Part shown: positions 42,631-52,910 of the stretch, one piece after another
How the letters are laid out: every line of letters starts with the position of its first letter
How positions within the stretch are numbered: position 1 is the stretch's first letter
From: Rosistilla oblonga
GTDB taxonomy: Bacteria; Planctomycetota; Planctomycetia; Pirellulales; Pirellulaceae
Direction: 5' to 3'
Assembly (NCBI RefSeq): GCF_007751715.1
Contig: NZ_CP036292.1
Coordinates: 434,001 to 498,000, forward strand
Length of the DNA stretch: 64,000 bases
Notes under the pieces: generated by a model
Seen by the model: only the letters and a program-made list of their open reading frames with translations
What the model was told of the DNA's origin: nothing
The model's database searches: none
Translations under genes and position numbers: made by a program

Positions 42631-42735
42631 GTAGTGGATCTTGTTAAAAGATCCGTCAGCGCAGAGGATCTTTCAACAAGATCCACTACGTCTAAAAGGT
42701 TCTTCGCAACAAGGATCTTTAACAAGATCCACTAC
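42631..42735. repeat. GTAGTGGATC hairpin plus half copy
   Basis: 42631-42654 pairs with 42666-42689 (24 bp, one mismatch) around an 11-base loop. A third, single arm (GGATCTTTAACAAGATCCAC..., 42713-42735) follows. The ends GTAGTGGA / TCCACTAC are the same as in the IS-target hairpins, but the inner sequence differs, so this is a sister family. It lies upstream of the ABC-2 permease gene. Confidence 0.8.
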
Positions 42736-42863
42736 GTTTAGATCGGCTTGGAGACGTAGCGCCGGTCGGAGATGGCAATAACGAAGCGTTTGTTATAGTC
42801 GCAAACCGCGACCCTCGCACGCTGCCATCGTCGACTTTGCCGCTTCGCCCGCGTGACACTGCC

Positions 42864-45800
42864 TCACGCTTCCCATTGGTTCATCCGCGTCGCGATCCGC
42901 CGCAGCGTCTCTTTATGCTTTTCGATCGCCATCAGCCCGGCCAGCAACATCAGTCCCATCGTGATTCCAAACGCCCACCACGGCCAAACTTGATCGATCG
43001 CTCGCCCCGCGTGCCAGACCATGCTGATCAGCCCGACGACGACAAATCCGGTGCCGAGATAGAGGAACGCCCGCACGTGCATCACCACGCCGATCGCGAT
43101 CCCGGCAAAAGCCAACAGGATCAGCACGATCGGCCCCCAGATGCTCGATCCAATCTGCTGGACGATCATGTCGGCGGTGCTACTGATATAGATCGTCAGC
43201 GTCGCCGCATAGCGAACCGCCGTGACGATCTGCGGTTGCAGGCGTTTGCGTTCGGCATGCACCGCGCCCAAGACACAGGCCGCCGGAGGAATCAGCCACA
43301 ATTGCGGATGCTGCAGAAATCCCCAGCCGGGATTCTGAGTCAACGTTACCCACAACGCGGCGTTGGCCGCGATGATCCCGGCGACTCGCGTGATCCGATC
43401 TCCCGGCCAAAGTGCTGACAAGGCGAGATAGAAGACCGCCGCCAGCAACAGGACCACGTTGTACTGAATCTCGCTATCGGCAAAGATCCAGTCCTGTCCG
43501 CGTCCGGTCAGCCAGAATCCGACCAGCGGAATCAACGGCAGGAAGAGAGCTGAATTGCGCAGCGGTCCCAGCAACACTGCGTCCTCGCGTCGCTGAGCCC
43601 ATGTCGATAGGCCGGCGCTGACAAAGGCCAGTGCCATCACGATGTAAGGCCAATATTCCCGCAGTCCCAGCGTGTCGGGCTGGCAGGCGAGTTTGTTCGC
43701 CACGGCCAGCAGCATCAAGACTTGAGCGGCGTAGACGAGTCCTTGGCGATGGGGAATCGTTAACCGTTCGGCGGCGGAGGCCAGGAACTTTCCAGGAGCG
43801 ATCGCGATCAGCAGCGCGAGCAAACTGAACAACGCGATCACCAGAGAGGTTCCGACGACCAGGATCGTTGGGATCTGAGGGATCCCGACGCCATCGGTTC
43901 GCAGGACAACTTCCATCGCTAGCAGGCCGAACAATGCGATCGTCGCAACGCTCGCAGAAAAGATCGCAGACCGCCGGATCGGGGTGCTCCAACGATCGGG
44001 ATCGAGCGCCAGCAGACGCGGGGCAACCCAGGCGACCAGCGGGATCAACCACACCGACGCGATGAACAGACGCATCGTTTGGGCGAGGGCTCGCGCTTGG
44101 CCGAGGTCGACGCCACGCACATCGGCGACCGAACCAAACATCGCCGCGATGCACAGCGAACCAACCGCCAGGGTTCGTAGCGTGTGCGAGGTGCTGTTGC
44201 TGCCGATTCGGCCGATCGCGATCGCACAGGCGATGATCGCTCCGATCCAGACCCAACGCCACAGCGGCTCGCCATGTTCCAAGATCGCCGCGGCGGTTCC
44301 AAACATTGCGAACAGCAGAGTCGCGATTAATAGGCCACTCAACTCGCGCCGCATCCCCGTTTCGCTGCCGGTTCGCCAGGGGATTTGTCGACCGGCAAGG
44401 AAGCGACTGAGCATCCGATGCAGCGGCCACAACCACGCGGCGATTGCTGCAAGCATGCCAAGCGTTAGTCCCGCGATCGCGGAGAACGCTCGCGAGTCGT
44501 GCTGCCAATGCGACGCGACGAGCATCACGGTCGCGGTCGATAGGCAGGCTGTGATTAGGTAAGCAACGGTCACTTGCCCGCGGCTGTCCCAGCGAATCGT
44601 CGACGCCGCGATGGCCAACAGGCCGACCGGCAACAGCAGGACCGCGGTGTTTCCCATCCGTTCGATCGCGTGAACGCCAAGTTCAAAGCAGTTCGATGCG
44701 ATCGCTGGCGTTAGGATCGCCAACAGTATCGTCCCAACAAACAGAAGTACCGTGTCGATCTTGAACTTCAGCAGTTCACTGGTCGGAACCGATCGTTTGT
44801 AAAAGACAAACCGCAGCCGCCAAAGCACGCCGCAGAACAGCAGCCAGACGATGGCGATCAGGATCGTTGCGAAGAAGTACCGGTTGCCAACGATCATCTG
44901 CCAAGCGTTCGACGCATATTCATCGACTGCCCAGGTCAGCAGGATTCCCGAAACGATCGGCACTCCGCTGATCAGCCGGATGCCGCGACGCGATCCGCGA
45001 TGCAGCGTGACCGCCAGTCCGACCAGCGTGCCGATCGCCCATGGGATCAGCCAAAAGTTAGCTCGTGGCGCGTCCAATGCAACGCTCGAAAGGCCGCTGG
45101 CAATCAGCAGCCCCGATCCGACCAGCGGGATCGCGACGGAGCGGCGGCTTGGCGTCGCATTCGCAACGCTGACCACGGCGGCAAGGACCGTGGCGGCCGA
45201 CCAGATCGATAACATCACCCCCCACGCGACCGTCACATCTTCGGAGCGCCACGAGGTCCAGGCGATTGCCACCGTCGGAGCTGCCAGCGTCATCCATCCC
45301 GCCGCGTCGACGAGGCCTCGCTGACGTCGGCTGGCGATAAACCAAAACGCTCCCGCAGCGATCACGAGTGTGAGCCCCATCGCGTTGCCGATGGTCGATA
45401 CGAGCAGTGCCGGGACGCCTTGTACATTCCAGGCGATCTCGCTCGCCGTCACGACGCCCGAGATCAGGCTGGCCGCGATTCCGATCGAGGCAAGTTGAGA
45501 GGTCGCTGTTGGCCAAGCATCGGGCCAGATCCGGAGGACCGGCAGCGAAAGGGGCGGCATGACGCTGGGTGCTTCCTGTTGCCAGCGTTGCAGACAGCGG
45601 ATGACTCCGGTTTGTTCGGCGATCCGTTGAAACGCAGCGAGAGCAAAACAGCTGAGGCCTAGCAGGTGCAGGCTGTTGACGGCGAGTCCTGCGGGCTGGC
45701 CGATCGCTGCGATCCCAGCGGTCATGATTCCGATGATGCCAACGGCCGCCGCTGCCAACGAAAAATCGGCTCGCCGATACCAGGTCGCCTGCACCGCGAA

Positions 45801-48773
45801 CCAGGCCGAAGCCAGCAGCGCGATTGCGGGAGCGACCCAAGCGGCGATCGGATCGATCGTGCCGCCAGAGATCAGCGGTTGCCAGATGCCAAAGACCAGC
45901 AGGGCGGTCGTGGGAATGCCTGCCCACAAAGCGGCGGAGGTCCGCTGGCTCGCCATCAGGCCGTTTTCGATCGAGCTGGCGAAAATCGTTTTCCGGATCG
46001 TTGCCGTTCGGATCGAGATGCCTATGGCGATGGCAAACGCCAGTGTCGCCGCAGCCAACGTCGGGACTTGGAATGCGGATGGAGAGAGCGTTACGGCCAG
46101 CCATCCGATCGCCGCGTAAGAGAGCCACAGCAGCATGACCGCCGCGCTGCGAAGCGTATCGGCAAAGCGAAGACGGCCGCGATGGTGCACTCCGATCGCC
46201 GTCGTTGCCGCGGCAAACAGGATCGCTGCGAATGGAGTGATTCCGAATCGTTGCCAGCCGACGATCCAAGCTGCCGGCTCGTCTGCCGAGTCGGTCGGCG
46301 CGATGTACAACCCGATCGCGATCAGGGCGGTGGTCGACGCGAGGAGGATGCTGGACAAGCTGCTGGCAAAGCCAAGCTGTCGATGGAGGCCGATCGGATG
46401 ATCTTCTGCGTTGGGCCAAGCGGTTCGGGCTACGAATTGGATCGCGTGCCAGAGCAGGGCGTAGCTGCCGGCGACCGCGACCAGCATCCAAAACACGGTG
46501 CCGTCGATCCAATGAAGTCCCGTGGTAAACAGTGTCGGTTGGTAGGCGTGCAGACCCAGCGTCAGCCCGAGCAATCCAATCGCTTGACCACAGGCGAACC
46601 ATGCTCGCTGCGCCCCGCGGGTGGCAGCGAGGATCCAGACGATCGCGGTGGCGGAGACCATCGCGGCGCTGCGGATTGGTTCCAAGGGAACGATCAAAAC
46701 GGCAAAGCCTATCGCCAGGAGGCCCGTTCCTTGGTGCCAGCGGTCGCAATTTTGCAACCGTTGTTCGCTCGGATCGATGTTCGAAACGCGAGGCAAGAAA
46801 CGCCAAAACAATGCCAGGGCGAACATGCAAATCAGCAGTAGGCTGGCCGCGCTGGAGGCGACAAGGAGCAGCGTCTCCAGCGAGTTGAGCCATTGCGTTT
46901 CGGGGCGGCATGCAGCGATGCTGAAGGCAGCCAACCCAAGGCCGCTCAAGTGGATCGCGGCAGGTTGCTTCCAGGCTCCCGCCAGGCCGATCGCGAGCGA
47001 CTGGATCAACAAGATCGCCAGGATGACGGTCGCCGAGATCGATCCGCTCCAAGCGACCGGACCGATCGCAACGGCGGCTGTGACGGCGAGCCCCAACACC
47101 GCAGCGATGCCGCCGACGATCGCCGGTGGCCGCATCCAGTCGGATTGTTTGCGTAGCGTTGCCGCAATGGCTGCGAAGCCCGCCGCGATCAATGGCAGCA
47201 GGATCGCACTCTCCCCCGAGACCAGTCGTCGCCACAACGGGAAGCTCGGCTCCCAGCCGGTTCCCATGATCGCGTTGCCCGCGATCAACAGCAGGCCGAT
47301 CGCCGCGGTGGCACTGGCGACATACAGCATCGTCGGCACGCGAAGGGCGATTGCAAGTGCGATCGAAAGGCCGGCGCAAAGAGCGGCCCAGGCGATCAGG
47401 TGCGTTTGCGAACCGAGCGTCGCGGGGAACAACGCTGCGACGATCACTCCGGCGATCATGATCGTGGCGGTCGCCATCAATCGCAGCACGCTGCTCGAAT
47501 CACGCGTGAATCGGTTTCGCAAGACGCCGCCGCAGGCCATCAGTGCCAGCACCGCAGGCAGCATGCCAAAGGTCAGCGGCACGATCGATGTCAGTCCTCG
47601 CGGCAGGTGGAAGGCAAAAAATCCGCTGACCACCGCCAGCGTGTAGATCGCCATTCCGGCCAGCAGTCCAAATCGCCAGCCGGCTGGTGTCGACATCGGT
47701 CGGTCGCGTTTGCGGATCAATGCGGCGACGATCGCTGTTCCAATCACCGCCGACGGCAGCAGGTTCAACCAAGCTGCATCGACATTCCAGTGTCGGACAG
47801 CGGCCGGAATGAAGGGCATCAAAAACGAAGGGCCGCCAACGGCGAGACTCATCTGCCAGCGGTCGCGTCCGAAAATCGCTCGCCCGGCCAACCACAGCAT
47901 CAGGCTGTAAGCGATCGTTGCGATCGCGATCACGGCCAGAGTCAGCGGCTGCGTCAACTGGACCGATCCGCCGTCGCCGGTGGCCAGCGCGATCCCCGCG
48001 ACGACGTTCAGCGGAATCAGCAGCGTGACGATCACCAGCACCGCACGGCTGGTCTCTTTCAGATTCCACTTTCGCAGCGTGTACAGTCCCGCCGCTTCGA
48101 TGCCCGCGGTTCCCAACAAAAAGACCAGCGATGGCAGCAAGCGGTGCGTCTGCTGCATCGTGCTCCATAAACTGATCACCAACCCGACGCTGCAGATCAC
48201 GATCAGCAGTCCCGCCAGCAGTTCGCCCCAACGGATGTTGTTCGATGCCAGGAAGCTTTGCAGTACGGCTCCCATCGCCCGCCGCGGTTTGTTCGGAACA
48301 GCTGTCGCCGCCGCGACGAATTCCGGTTCCTCTTCGGGCGATCGGTCCAGTGGATGTCGTTCCACGGCTGCCGGCGCATCTGCAGACGTTTCGGCCGGTT
48401 CACGCGAATCGATCCGCGGTGGCGTGAGCGATTGCGGGGGAACGATTTCGGCGATGATCGGTTCGGGATCGGCGGCGGTCGAAGAGCCGCCGAGCTCTTC
48501 GGTTGGCTCGGGTTCCGCGTTCGCGGGCGTCGCCAAGCCGGCGAGCTCTCGCAGGCGTCGATGCTCTGTTTCGGTCAGCTTTCCCTGCCAATACATCGAC
48601 GCGAGGATGCGGCTGAACGAGAGCAGGTCTTCGTTGCGGTCGGGCGCTTTATGCGAAGTTTTTTGCGGGTCGTCGAAAATCTTACGAATCAGGAAGGCCG
48701 CGACGACCCAGATGCCATGTCCGACGAGGGTCACAATCGTCATGATCAGCAGGAAGAAAAAGAGCGGTTCCAT
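42864..48773 (-). CDS. Giant polytopic membrane protein (1969 residues)
   Basis: From the ATG at 48773 the protein has 1969 residues. It starts with one span (MEPLFFFLLIMTIVTLVGHG), then a soluble stretch with SFSRILASMYWQGKLTETEH and a Glu/Pro/Ala-rich linker to about residue 150. From NIRWGELLAGLLIVICSVGL onward it is almost continuous hydrophobic helices, several dozen in number, separated by short Arg-rich loops, with no large soluble domain. The pattern resembles the DUF2339 type of very large membrane protein, but family membership is not certain. It may transport or anchor an envelope component. It is divergent from the kinase gene, 71 bases away. Confidence 0.8.
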   Translation of the reverse strand: MEPLFFFLLIMTIVTLVGHGIWVVAAFLIRKIFDDPQKTSHKAPDRNEDLLSFSRILASMYWQGKLTETEHRRLRELAGLATPANAEPEPTEELGGSSTAADPEPIIAEIVPPQSLTPPRIDSREPAETSADAPAAVERHPLDRSPEEEPEFVAAATAVPNKPRRAMGAVLQSFLASNNIRWGELLAGLLIVICSVGLVISLWSTMQQTHRLLPSLVFLLGTAGIEAAGLYTLRKWNLKETSRAVLVIVTLLIPLNVVAGIALATGDGGSVQLTQPLTLAVIAIATIAYSLMLWLAGRAIFGRDRWQMSLAVGGPSFLMPFIPAAVRHWNVDAAWLNLLPSAVIGTAIVAALIRKRDRPMSTPAGWRFGLLAGMAIYTLAVVSGFFAFHLPRGLTSIVPLTFGMLPAVLALMACGGVLRNRFTRDSSSVLRLMATATIMIAGVIVAALFPATLGSQTHLIAWAALCAGLSIALAIALRVPTMLYVASATAAIGLLLIAGNAIMGTGWEPSFPLWRRLVSGESAILLPLIAAGFAAIAATLRKQSDWMRPPAIVGGIAAVLGLAVTAAVAIGPVAWSGSISATVILAILLIQSLAIGLAGAWKQPAAIHLSGLGLAAFSIAACRPETQWLNSLETLLLVASSAASLLLICMFALALFWRFLPRVSNIDPSEQRLQNCDRWHQGTGLLAIGFAVLIVPLEPIRSAAMVSATAIVWILAATRGAQRAWFACGQAIGLLGLTLGLHAYQPTLFTTGLHWIDGTVFWMLVAVAGSYALLWHAIQFVARTAWPNAEDHPIGLHRQLGFASSLSSILLASTTALIAIGLYIAPTDSADEPAAWIVGWQRFGITPFAAILFAAATTAIGVHHRGRLRFADTLRSAAVMLLWLSYAAIGWLAVTLSPSAFQVPTLAAATLAFAIAIGISIRTATIRKTIFASSIENGLMASQRTSAALWAGIPTTALLVFGIWQPLISGGTIDPIAAWVAPAIALLASAWFAVQATWYRRADFSLAAAAVGIIGIMTAGIAAIGQPAGLAVNSLHLLGLSCFALAAFQRIAEQTGVIRCLQRWQQEAPSVMPPLSLPVLRIWPDAWPTATSQLASIGIAASLISGVVTASEIAWNVQGVPALLVSTIGNAMGLTLVIAAGAFWFIASRRQRGLVDAAGWMTLAAPTVAIAWTSWRSEDVTVAWGVMLSIWSAATVLAAVVSVANATPSRRSVAIPLVGSGLLIASGLSSVALDAPRANFWLIPWAIGTLVGLAVTLHRGSRRGIRLISGVPIVSGILLTWAVDEYASNAWQMIVGNRYFFATILIAIVWLLFCGVLWRLRFVFYKRSVPTSELLKFKIDTVLLFVGTILLAILTPAIASNCFELGVHAIERMGNTAVLLLPVGLLAIAASTIRWDSRGQVTVAYLITACLSTATVMLVASHWQHDSRAFSAIAGLTLGMLAAIAAWLWPLHRMLSRFLAGRQIPWRTGSETGMRRELSGLLIATLLFAMFGTAAAILEHGEPLWRWVWIGAIIACAIAIGRIGSNSTSHTLRTLAVGSLCIAAMFGSVADVRGVDLGQARALAQTMRLFIASVWLIPLVAWVAPRLLALDPDRWSTPIRRSAIFSASVATIALFGLLAMEVVLRTDGVGIPQIPTILVVGTSLVIALFSLLALLIAIAPGKFLASAAERLTIPHRQGLVYAAQVLMLLAVANKLACQPDTLGLREYWPYIVMALAFVSAGLSTWAQRREDAVLLGPLRNSALFLPLIPLVGFWLTGRGQDWIFADSEIQYNVVLLLAAVFYLALSALWPGDRITRVAGIIAANAALWVTLTQNPGWGFLQHPQLWLIPPAACVLGAVHAERKRLQPQIVTAVRYAATLTIYISSTADMIVQQIGSSIWGPIVLILLAFAGIAIGVVMHVRAFLYLGTGFVVVGLISMVWHAGRAIDQVWPWWAFGITMGLMLLAGLMAIEKHKETLRRIATRMNQWEA

Positions 48774-48844
48774 GGCGACATCGCGTTGTAACGGTTGTTT
48801 GGTTTTGAGCAGCTGGCGGCGTGCGGCAGCTCCCGCTTGTAAGT

Positions 48845-50584
48845 ATGGCTTACGCAGTAGAGCCCAGCGACGGACGAACGTTGCGCACCCAGGTGTCGAT
48901 TGACCCGTTGTGGCAATCGGTGGACAATGGATCCCACGCCGATCGCCCTTTTTCGCCTCTGCATGTACCGAGAACGCTGTTGTCCGACGACGCTGAATTT
49001 GACGAATTGCTGGGGGAGATCTTTGAAAGGATCGAAGCCGGTTCAGCTCCTTCGCCCGAAGAGTATCTGCAACGTTATCCGCAGTTTGCCGACGAATTGA
49101 CCGAGTTCTTTCGCAATCAGGCTTGGTTCGCTGCACCCGCGTTGGCCGAAACGCTTGCCGGCGATTCCGAACCGATGGTCGCCGCGTCGTTTGTCGGTTG
49201 CGAGGTCGGCCCGTATCGATTGATCGAGGAGATCGCTCGCGGTGGGATGGGAGTCGTCTATCGCGCACTGCAAACGGAACTCAACCGCGAGGTGGCGGTG
49301 AAGTTGATCAGCAGCGGCGCGATGGCGTCGCCGGAAGAACTGCGACGGTTTCGCCAGGAAGCCGAAGCGGCGGCTCAGTTGCATCATCCGAATATCGTGC
49401 CGATCTACGACGTCGGCAGCTGGCGCGGGCAGACCTACTTTTCGATGACCTTGATCGAAGGGGAATCGCTGCAGGACTGGGTCGCGTCGCGGCGATGCAC
49501 GATCCAACAAGCGGTTGTGGCGGTTCGCGAGATCGCCCGCGCGGTCAGTTATGCACATCGCCGCGGGATCGTGCATCGCGATCTGAAGCCGGCGAACATC
49601 TTGGTCGATGGCGAGGGGAAGCCGATGCTGACCGATTTCGGATTGGCCAAGTGGCATCGCGACGGATCGGCGCTGACGCAGACCGGCCAGATCTTGGGGA
49701 CGCCGAACTACATGAGTCCCGAGCAGGCGAGCGGTTCGACGAAGATCGGCCCGTCGGCGGACATCTATGCTTTGGGAGCTGTCCTCTATTCGCTGTTGAC
49801 CGGCCAGCCTCCTCATTGTGGCGAATCAACTGTCGAGATTTTGACCAAGGTGATGGGGTGCGAACCGGTTCCGCCACGCGAACTGAATCGCGAGGTCTCG
49901 TCCGATCTGCAGCGGATCTGCATGGAGTGTTTGAACCATGATCCGAAGGAACGCTACGCCACGGCGGCGGAATTAGCCGACGACCTCGATCGCTATCTCA
50001 ACGGCGATTCGATCTCCGCCGGCCATTCGGGAATGTTCTTGGAATTGGCTCGCACGCTGCGCCGCGACCAGCATTACGAACACTTCCGCAATTGGGGCAA
50101 GGCGTTGGTCTTGATGGGGCTGAGTATCTTTCTGGCTCACGTGGCGATCTTCGTGTTGGTTCGCCGCGGCCATTCCGATTGGGCCGCCTACTGGACGCCA
50201 CGCTGCTACATGGCGGTCGCGCTGACGGCCGTTATCTATTATTACCGCAGCGGGGCGTTGCGGGCGCGGAGCGTTGCCGAGCGACCGATCTGGTCGATTT
50301 GGATGGGGTACCTTGTCGCCTTGGGAACGATGAACGCGATCTTGACGCTGCGTGGGACCAGCCAAGTGGAAGTCTTTCCGTTTGCGTCGACCTTGGCCGC
50401 GTTTGGCTTCGTCGCATTGGGAGGCCACGTCTGGGGCGGCAGCTATTTATTGGGCGGCCTGTTTGTCGTCAACGCCCTGGTTTCAGTCTTCATCGGGCAA
50501 TGGGCGATCTTGTCCTTCGGAGCCTGCTGGCTGCTCGCCCTAGCGGTGTTGGCGTATCGCTACCGCAAAGATGCCGCGTCGTAA
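48845..50584 (+). CDS. Membrane-anchored Ser/Thr protein kinase (PknB-like)
   Basis: A 579-residue protein from the ATG at 48845. A Planctomycete-type N-terminal segment (LLGEIFERIEAGSAPSPEEY, LQRYPQFADELTEFF) precedes the kinase. The domain starts at GPYRLIEEIARGGMGVVYRA (Gly-rich loop near residue 133), has VAVKLI, the catalytic loop HRDLKPANIL near 244, DFGLA near 264 and NYMSPEQA. About six membrane spans fill the C terminus (from about residue 420), so the kinase faces the cytosol. It phosphorylates proteins in response to an unknown cue. It is divergent from the giant membrane protein. Confidence 0.92.
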   Translation: MAYAVEPSDGRTLRTQVSIDPLWQSVDNGSHADRPFSPLHVPRTLLSDDAEFDELLGEIFERIEAGSAPSPEEYLQRYPQFADELTEFFRNQAWFAAPALAETLAGDSEPMVAASFVGCEVGPYRLIEEIARGGMGVVYRALQTELNREVAVKLISSGAMASPEELRRFRQEAEAAAQLHHPNIVPIYDVGSWRGQTYFSMTLIEGESLQDWVASRRCTIQQAVVAVREIARAVSYAHRRGIVHRDLKPANILVDGEGKPMLTDFGLAKWHRDGSALTQTGQILGTPNYMSPEQASGSTKIGPSADIYALGAVLYSLLTGQPPHCGESTVEILTKVMGCEPVPPRELNREVSSDLQRICMECLNHDPKERYATAAELADDLDRYLNGDSISAGHSGMFLELARTLRRDQHYEHFRNWGKALVLMGLSIFLAHVAIFVLVRRGHSDWAAYWTPRCYMAVALTAVIYYYRSGALRARSVAERPIWSIWMGYLVALGTMNAILTLRGTSQVEVFPFASTLAAFGFVALGGHVWGGSYLLGGLFVVNALVSVFIGQWAILSFGACWLLALAVLAYRYRKDAAS

Positions 50585-50599
50585 AACGGTGGGCATAGC

Positions 50600-50750
50600 G
50601 CTTTGGCTCCGCCCAGAGATGTGTCCTGCGGCGCGAGCCGCAGGATCGTAGGCCGCGATCGATCAAATGGGAGGGCCGCCGGAGGCGGCGACAGGTGCGT
50701 CTAAATCTGTCGCCGCGTCCGCGGCTACGGAGGCGGTTTGATCGCGGAGA
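50600..50750. repeat. Nested imperfect inverted repeats after the kinase gene
   Basis: CCTGCGGC/GCCGCAGG forms a perfect hairpin at 50625-50644. A larger imperfect pairing joins CCGCGATCGATCAAA (50653-50667) with TTTGATCGCGG (50737-50747), with GGCGGCGACAG and CTGTCGCCGC inside it. It may terminate the kinase transcript; it also resembles a dispersed repeat. Confidence 0.5.
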
Positions 50751-50860
50751 AAACGTCACCCAGGCCGGAGATTGCTTGTGTCGAGAATCTTTTACGGCAG
50801 AATAGAGCTTCATCTGAAAATCACCAGCCGCGGCACCAAGTCAATAAGCGAGTACGACAC

Positions 50861-52780
50861 ATGCTTAAACCTTTTACAAAATACAACCTTCGGCAACTTG
50901 TTGGCGTGTGCTGCGTGCTGCTGTTTACTGCCGGCTGGATGGTGGCCGATGCCGATGATTTGAGTGCTGACCAGGTTGGGACGCGTCCCGTCACGATCGT
51001 CACGTTAGGTGATTCGATTACCAAAGGGGTGCGATCGGGAGTGACGGCGGAGCAGACGTTTGCCGCACTGGTCGAGAAGGGGCTGCTGCAGAATGGGGTT
51101 AAGGCACGCGTCGTGAATGTTGGTATCGGTGGTGAGCGAACCGATCAGGCATTGAAGCGGCTGGATCAGATTGTCGAACTTCCGGCTGAGAAGAAACAGC
51201 TTGCCGCGAACTCCACCATGCAGCCCGATATCGTGACGATCATGTACGGCACCAACGATAGTTATGTGGATAAAGGGAAGACGACCAGTCGGATCACTGT
51301 GGATGCGTATCGCGACAACTTGCAGACGATGGTTGTTGAGCTGCTTCGGCGTGGCATTCTTCCTGTCTTGATGACGGAACCGCGTTGGTCCGAAAAAGCG
51401 TCGGTCAATGGTGTTGGTGAGAATCCGAATGTTCGTCTGGAGCCATTTGTGGTTGCCTGTCGTGAAACGGCTGACAAGTGGCGCGTTCCGTTGATCGATC
51501 ATTTTGCTGCTTGGACCGAGGCCGGCGACGCTGGTACCAATCTGCACCAATGGACCACCGATGGCTGTCATCCGAATCCGACAGGGCACCAGAAACTTGC
51601 GGATTTGATGTTGCCGGTACTGCAGCAGGCGGTGGGGCCCGAACTGAAGACTCGCCAGAAACTGGCCGCCGGAAAAAACGTACGCGTTGTCTGTTTTGGC
51701 GACAGCGTAACCGGGGTTTATTATCACACCGGCAGCCGCCGGGCGTATACCGACATGCTGGGGATCGCTCTGCAGCAAGCCGCGCCCCAGGAGAATATCG
51801 AAATGATAAACGCAGGGATCAGCGGCCACACCACCGAAAATGCGTTAGCTCGCATCGATCGCGATGTCATCGCTCACCAACCCGATCTGGTCACTGTCAT
51901 GTTCGGCCTGAACGATATGACGCGAGTGCCACTGGAAAAGTACAGCGAGAATCTGAAAGCGATCGTCTTGAAATGCCAGGCCGCTGGCAGCGAAGTCGTT
52001 CTGGCAACTCCGAATTGTGTCACGACGACTGCCGATCGTCCGACGGAAAAACTAATTCAGTATTGCGACGCCATTCGTCAGGTTGGCAGCGAATTGAACG
52101 TTCCCGTCTGCGATGTGTATCGAGAGTTGGACGCGGTTCGAGAAGATGCGGCGTTCGAATGGCGACTGTTGATGAGCGACCCCATTCACCCGAACATGGC
52201 GGGGCACAAGCGGATCGCTACCTGTCTTGCTCAGTCGATCACTCGGCAGCGTCAGTCCCTCGACGACGTGCCTGCTCCGGCGAATCCTGTTGATAGAACT
52301 CTGGAGTCGCTGAGCGAAGGAAACCCGGTTCGAATCCTCGCCATGCCTCCCTTTGACAAATCGATTGCCCCGGCACTTCGGACGTTCTATCCCGACGCTG
52401 AAATCACAGTCGATACGTGGCCGACCGAAAAACTTACGCTTGCCGAAATTGAAGCTTCTGCCAAGGGACGCGTCAGATCGCTAAAGCCCGACCTTGTCCT
52501 GATCTCCGTACCTCGCAGCGCCGCGTCTGACAGCGACGAAGCGTTTGCCGAGTCTTACGCATGGATCATGAACTGGTCGTTGAACTTCGGCTCACCGACC
52601 TGGGATGTTGTCGTCGCGCATCCTGCGGTGGCTGATATGACTTCGGAGCTTACCCAACGCGATGATTTGGTTCGCCGATTGGTTGGTGCCCAGGACCTGT
52701 CGCTGATCGACCGCCCCGCCGGCAGCACAGCCACTGCGGAGGAAATCCTGCTTCAGTGGCTGCAGCAGTTTGCGAAGTAA
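50861..52780 (+). CDS. Exported protein with two SGNH (GDSL-like) hydrolase domains
   Basis: A 639-residue protein from the ATG at 50861, with signal-like LVGVCCVLLFTAGWMVADA. The first SGNH domain has TIVTLGDSITKGV (catalytic Ser), GIGGERTDQ, MYGTNDSY and DGCHPNPTGHQ (catalytic His). The second has VVCFGDSVTGVYYHTG, INAGISGHTTENAL, FGLNDMTR and SDPIHPNMAGHK. The C-terminal 130 residues are a further domain of unknown type. Such enzymes act as esterases on carbohydrates or lipids. Its downstream neighbour, across the third IS, is another SGNH protein. Confidence 0.9.
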   Translation: MLKPFTKYNLRQLVGVCCVLLFTAGWMVADADDLSADQVGTRPVTIVTLGDSITKGVRSGVTAEQTFAALVEKGLLQNGVKARVVNVGIGGERTDQALKRLDQIVELPAEKKQLAANSTMQPDIVTIMYGTNDSYVDKGKTTSRITVDAYRDNLQTMVVELLRRGILPVLMTEPRWSEKASVNGVGENPNVRLEPFVVACRETADKWRVPLIDHFAAWTEAGDAGTNLHQWTTDGCHPNPTGHQKLADLMLPVLQQAVGPELKTRQKLAAGKNVRVVCFGDSVTGVYYHTGSRRAYTDMLGIALQQAAPQENIEMINAGISGHTTENALARIDRDVIAHQPDLVTVMFGLNDMTRVPLEKYSENLKAIVLKCQAAGSEVVLATPNCVTTTADRPTEKLIQYCDAIRQVGSELNVPVCDVYRELDAVREDAAFEWRLLMSDPIHPNMAGHKRIATCLAQSITRQRQSLDDVPAPANPVDRTLESLSEGNPVRILAMPPFDKSIAPALRTFYPDAEITVDTWPTEKLTLAEIEASAKGRVRSLKPDLVLISVPRSAASDSDEAFAESYAWIMNWSLNFGSPTWDVVVAHPAVADMTSELTQRDDLVRRLVGAQDLSLIDRPAGSTATAEEILLQWLQQFAK

Positions 52781-52910
52781 ACATCGATGAAAAACAAGTG
52801 GCTAGCGGGGCGTTGAAATACTCCATCAATAACCTGCTAAGTAGGTCGCATTCTGTTTTTTCGTTTAACCGTAATGCCGTTCAACGAAGCGTAGTGGACG
52901 AGGTTACGAG

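Noticed and set aside
42582-42725. N-terminal extension of the ABC-2 permease
   Set aside because: These codons are a translation of the hairpin repeats; the family-like sequence begins at the GTG at 42581.
45058-47379. A 773-residue frame inside the giant membrane protein gene, same strand
   Set aside because: Its translation is Arg/Asp-rich and low in hydrophobic segments, typical of a shifted frame in a GC-rich gene; the 1969-residue frame has consistent membrane spans.
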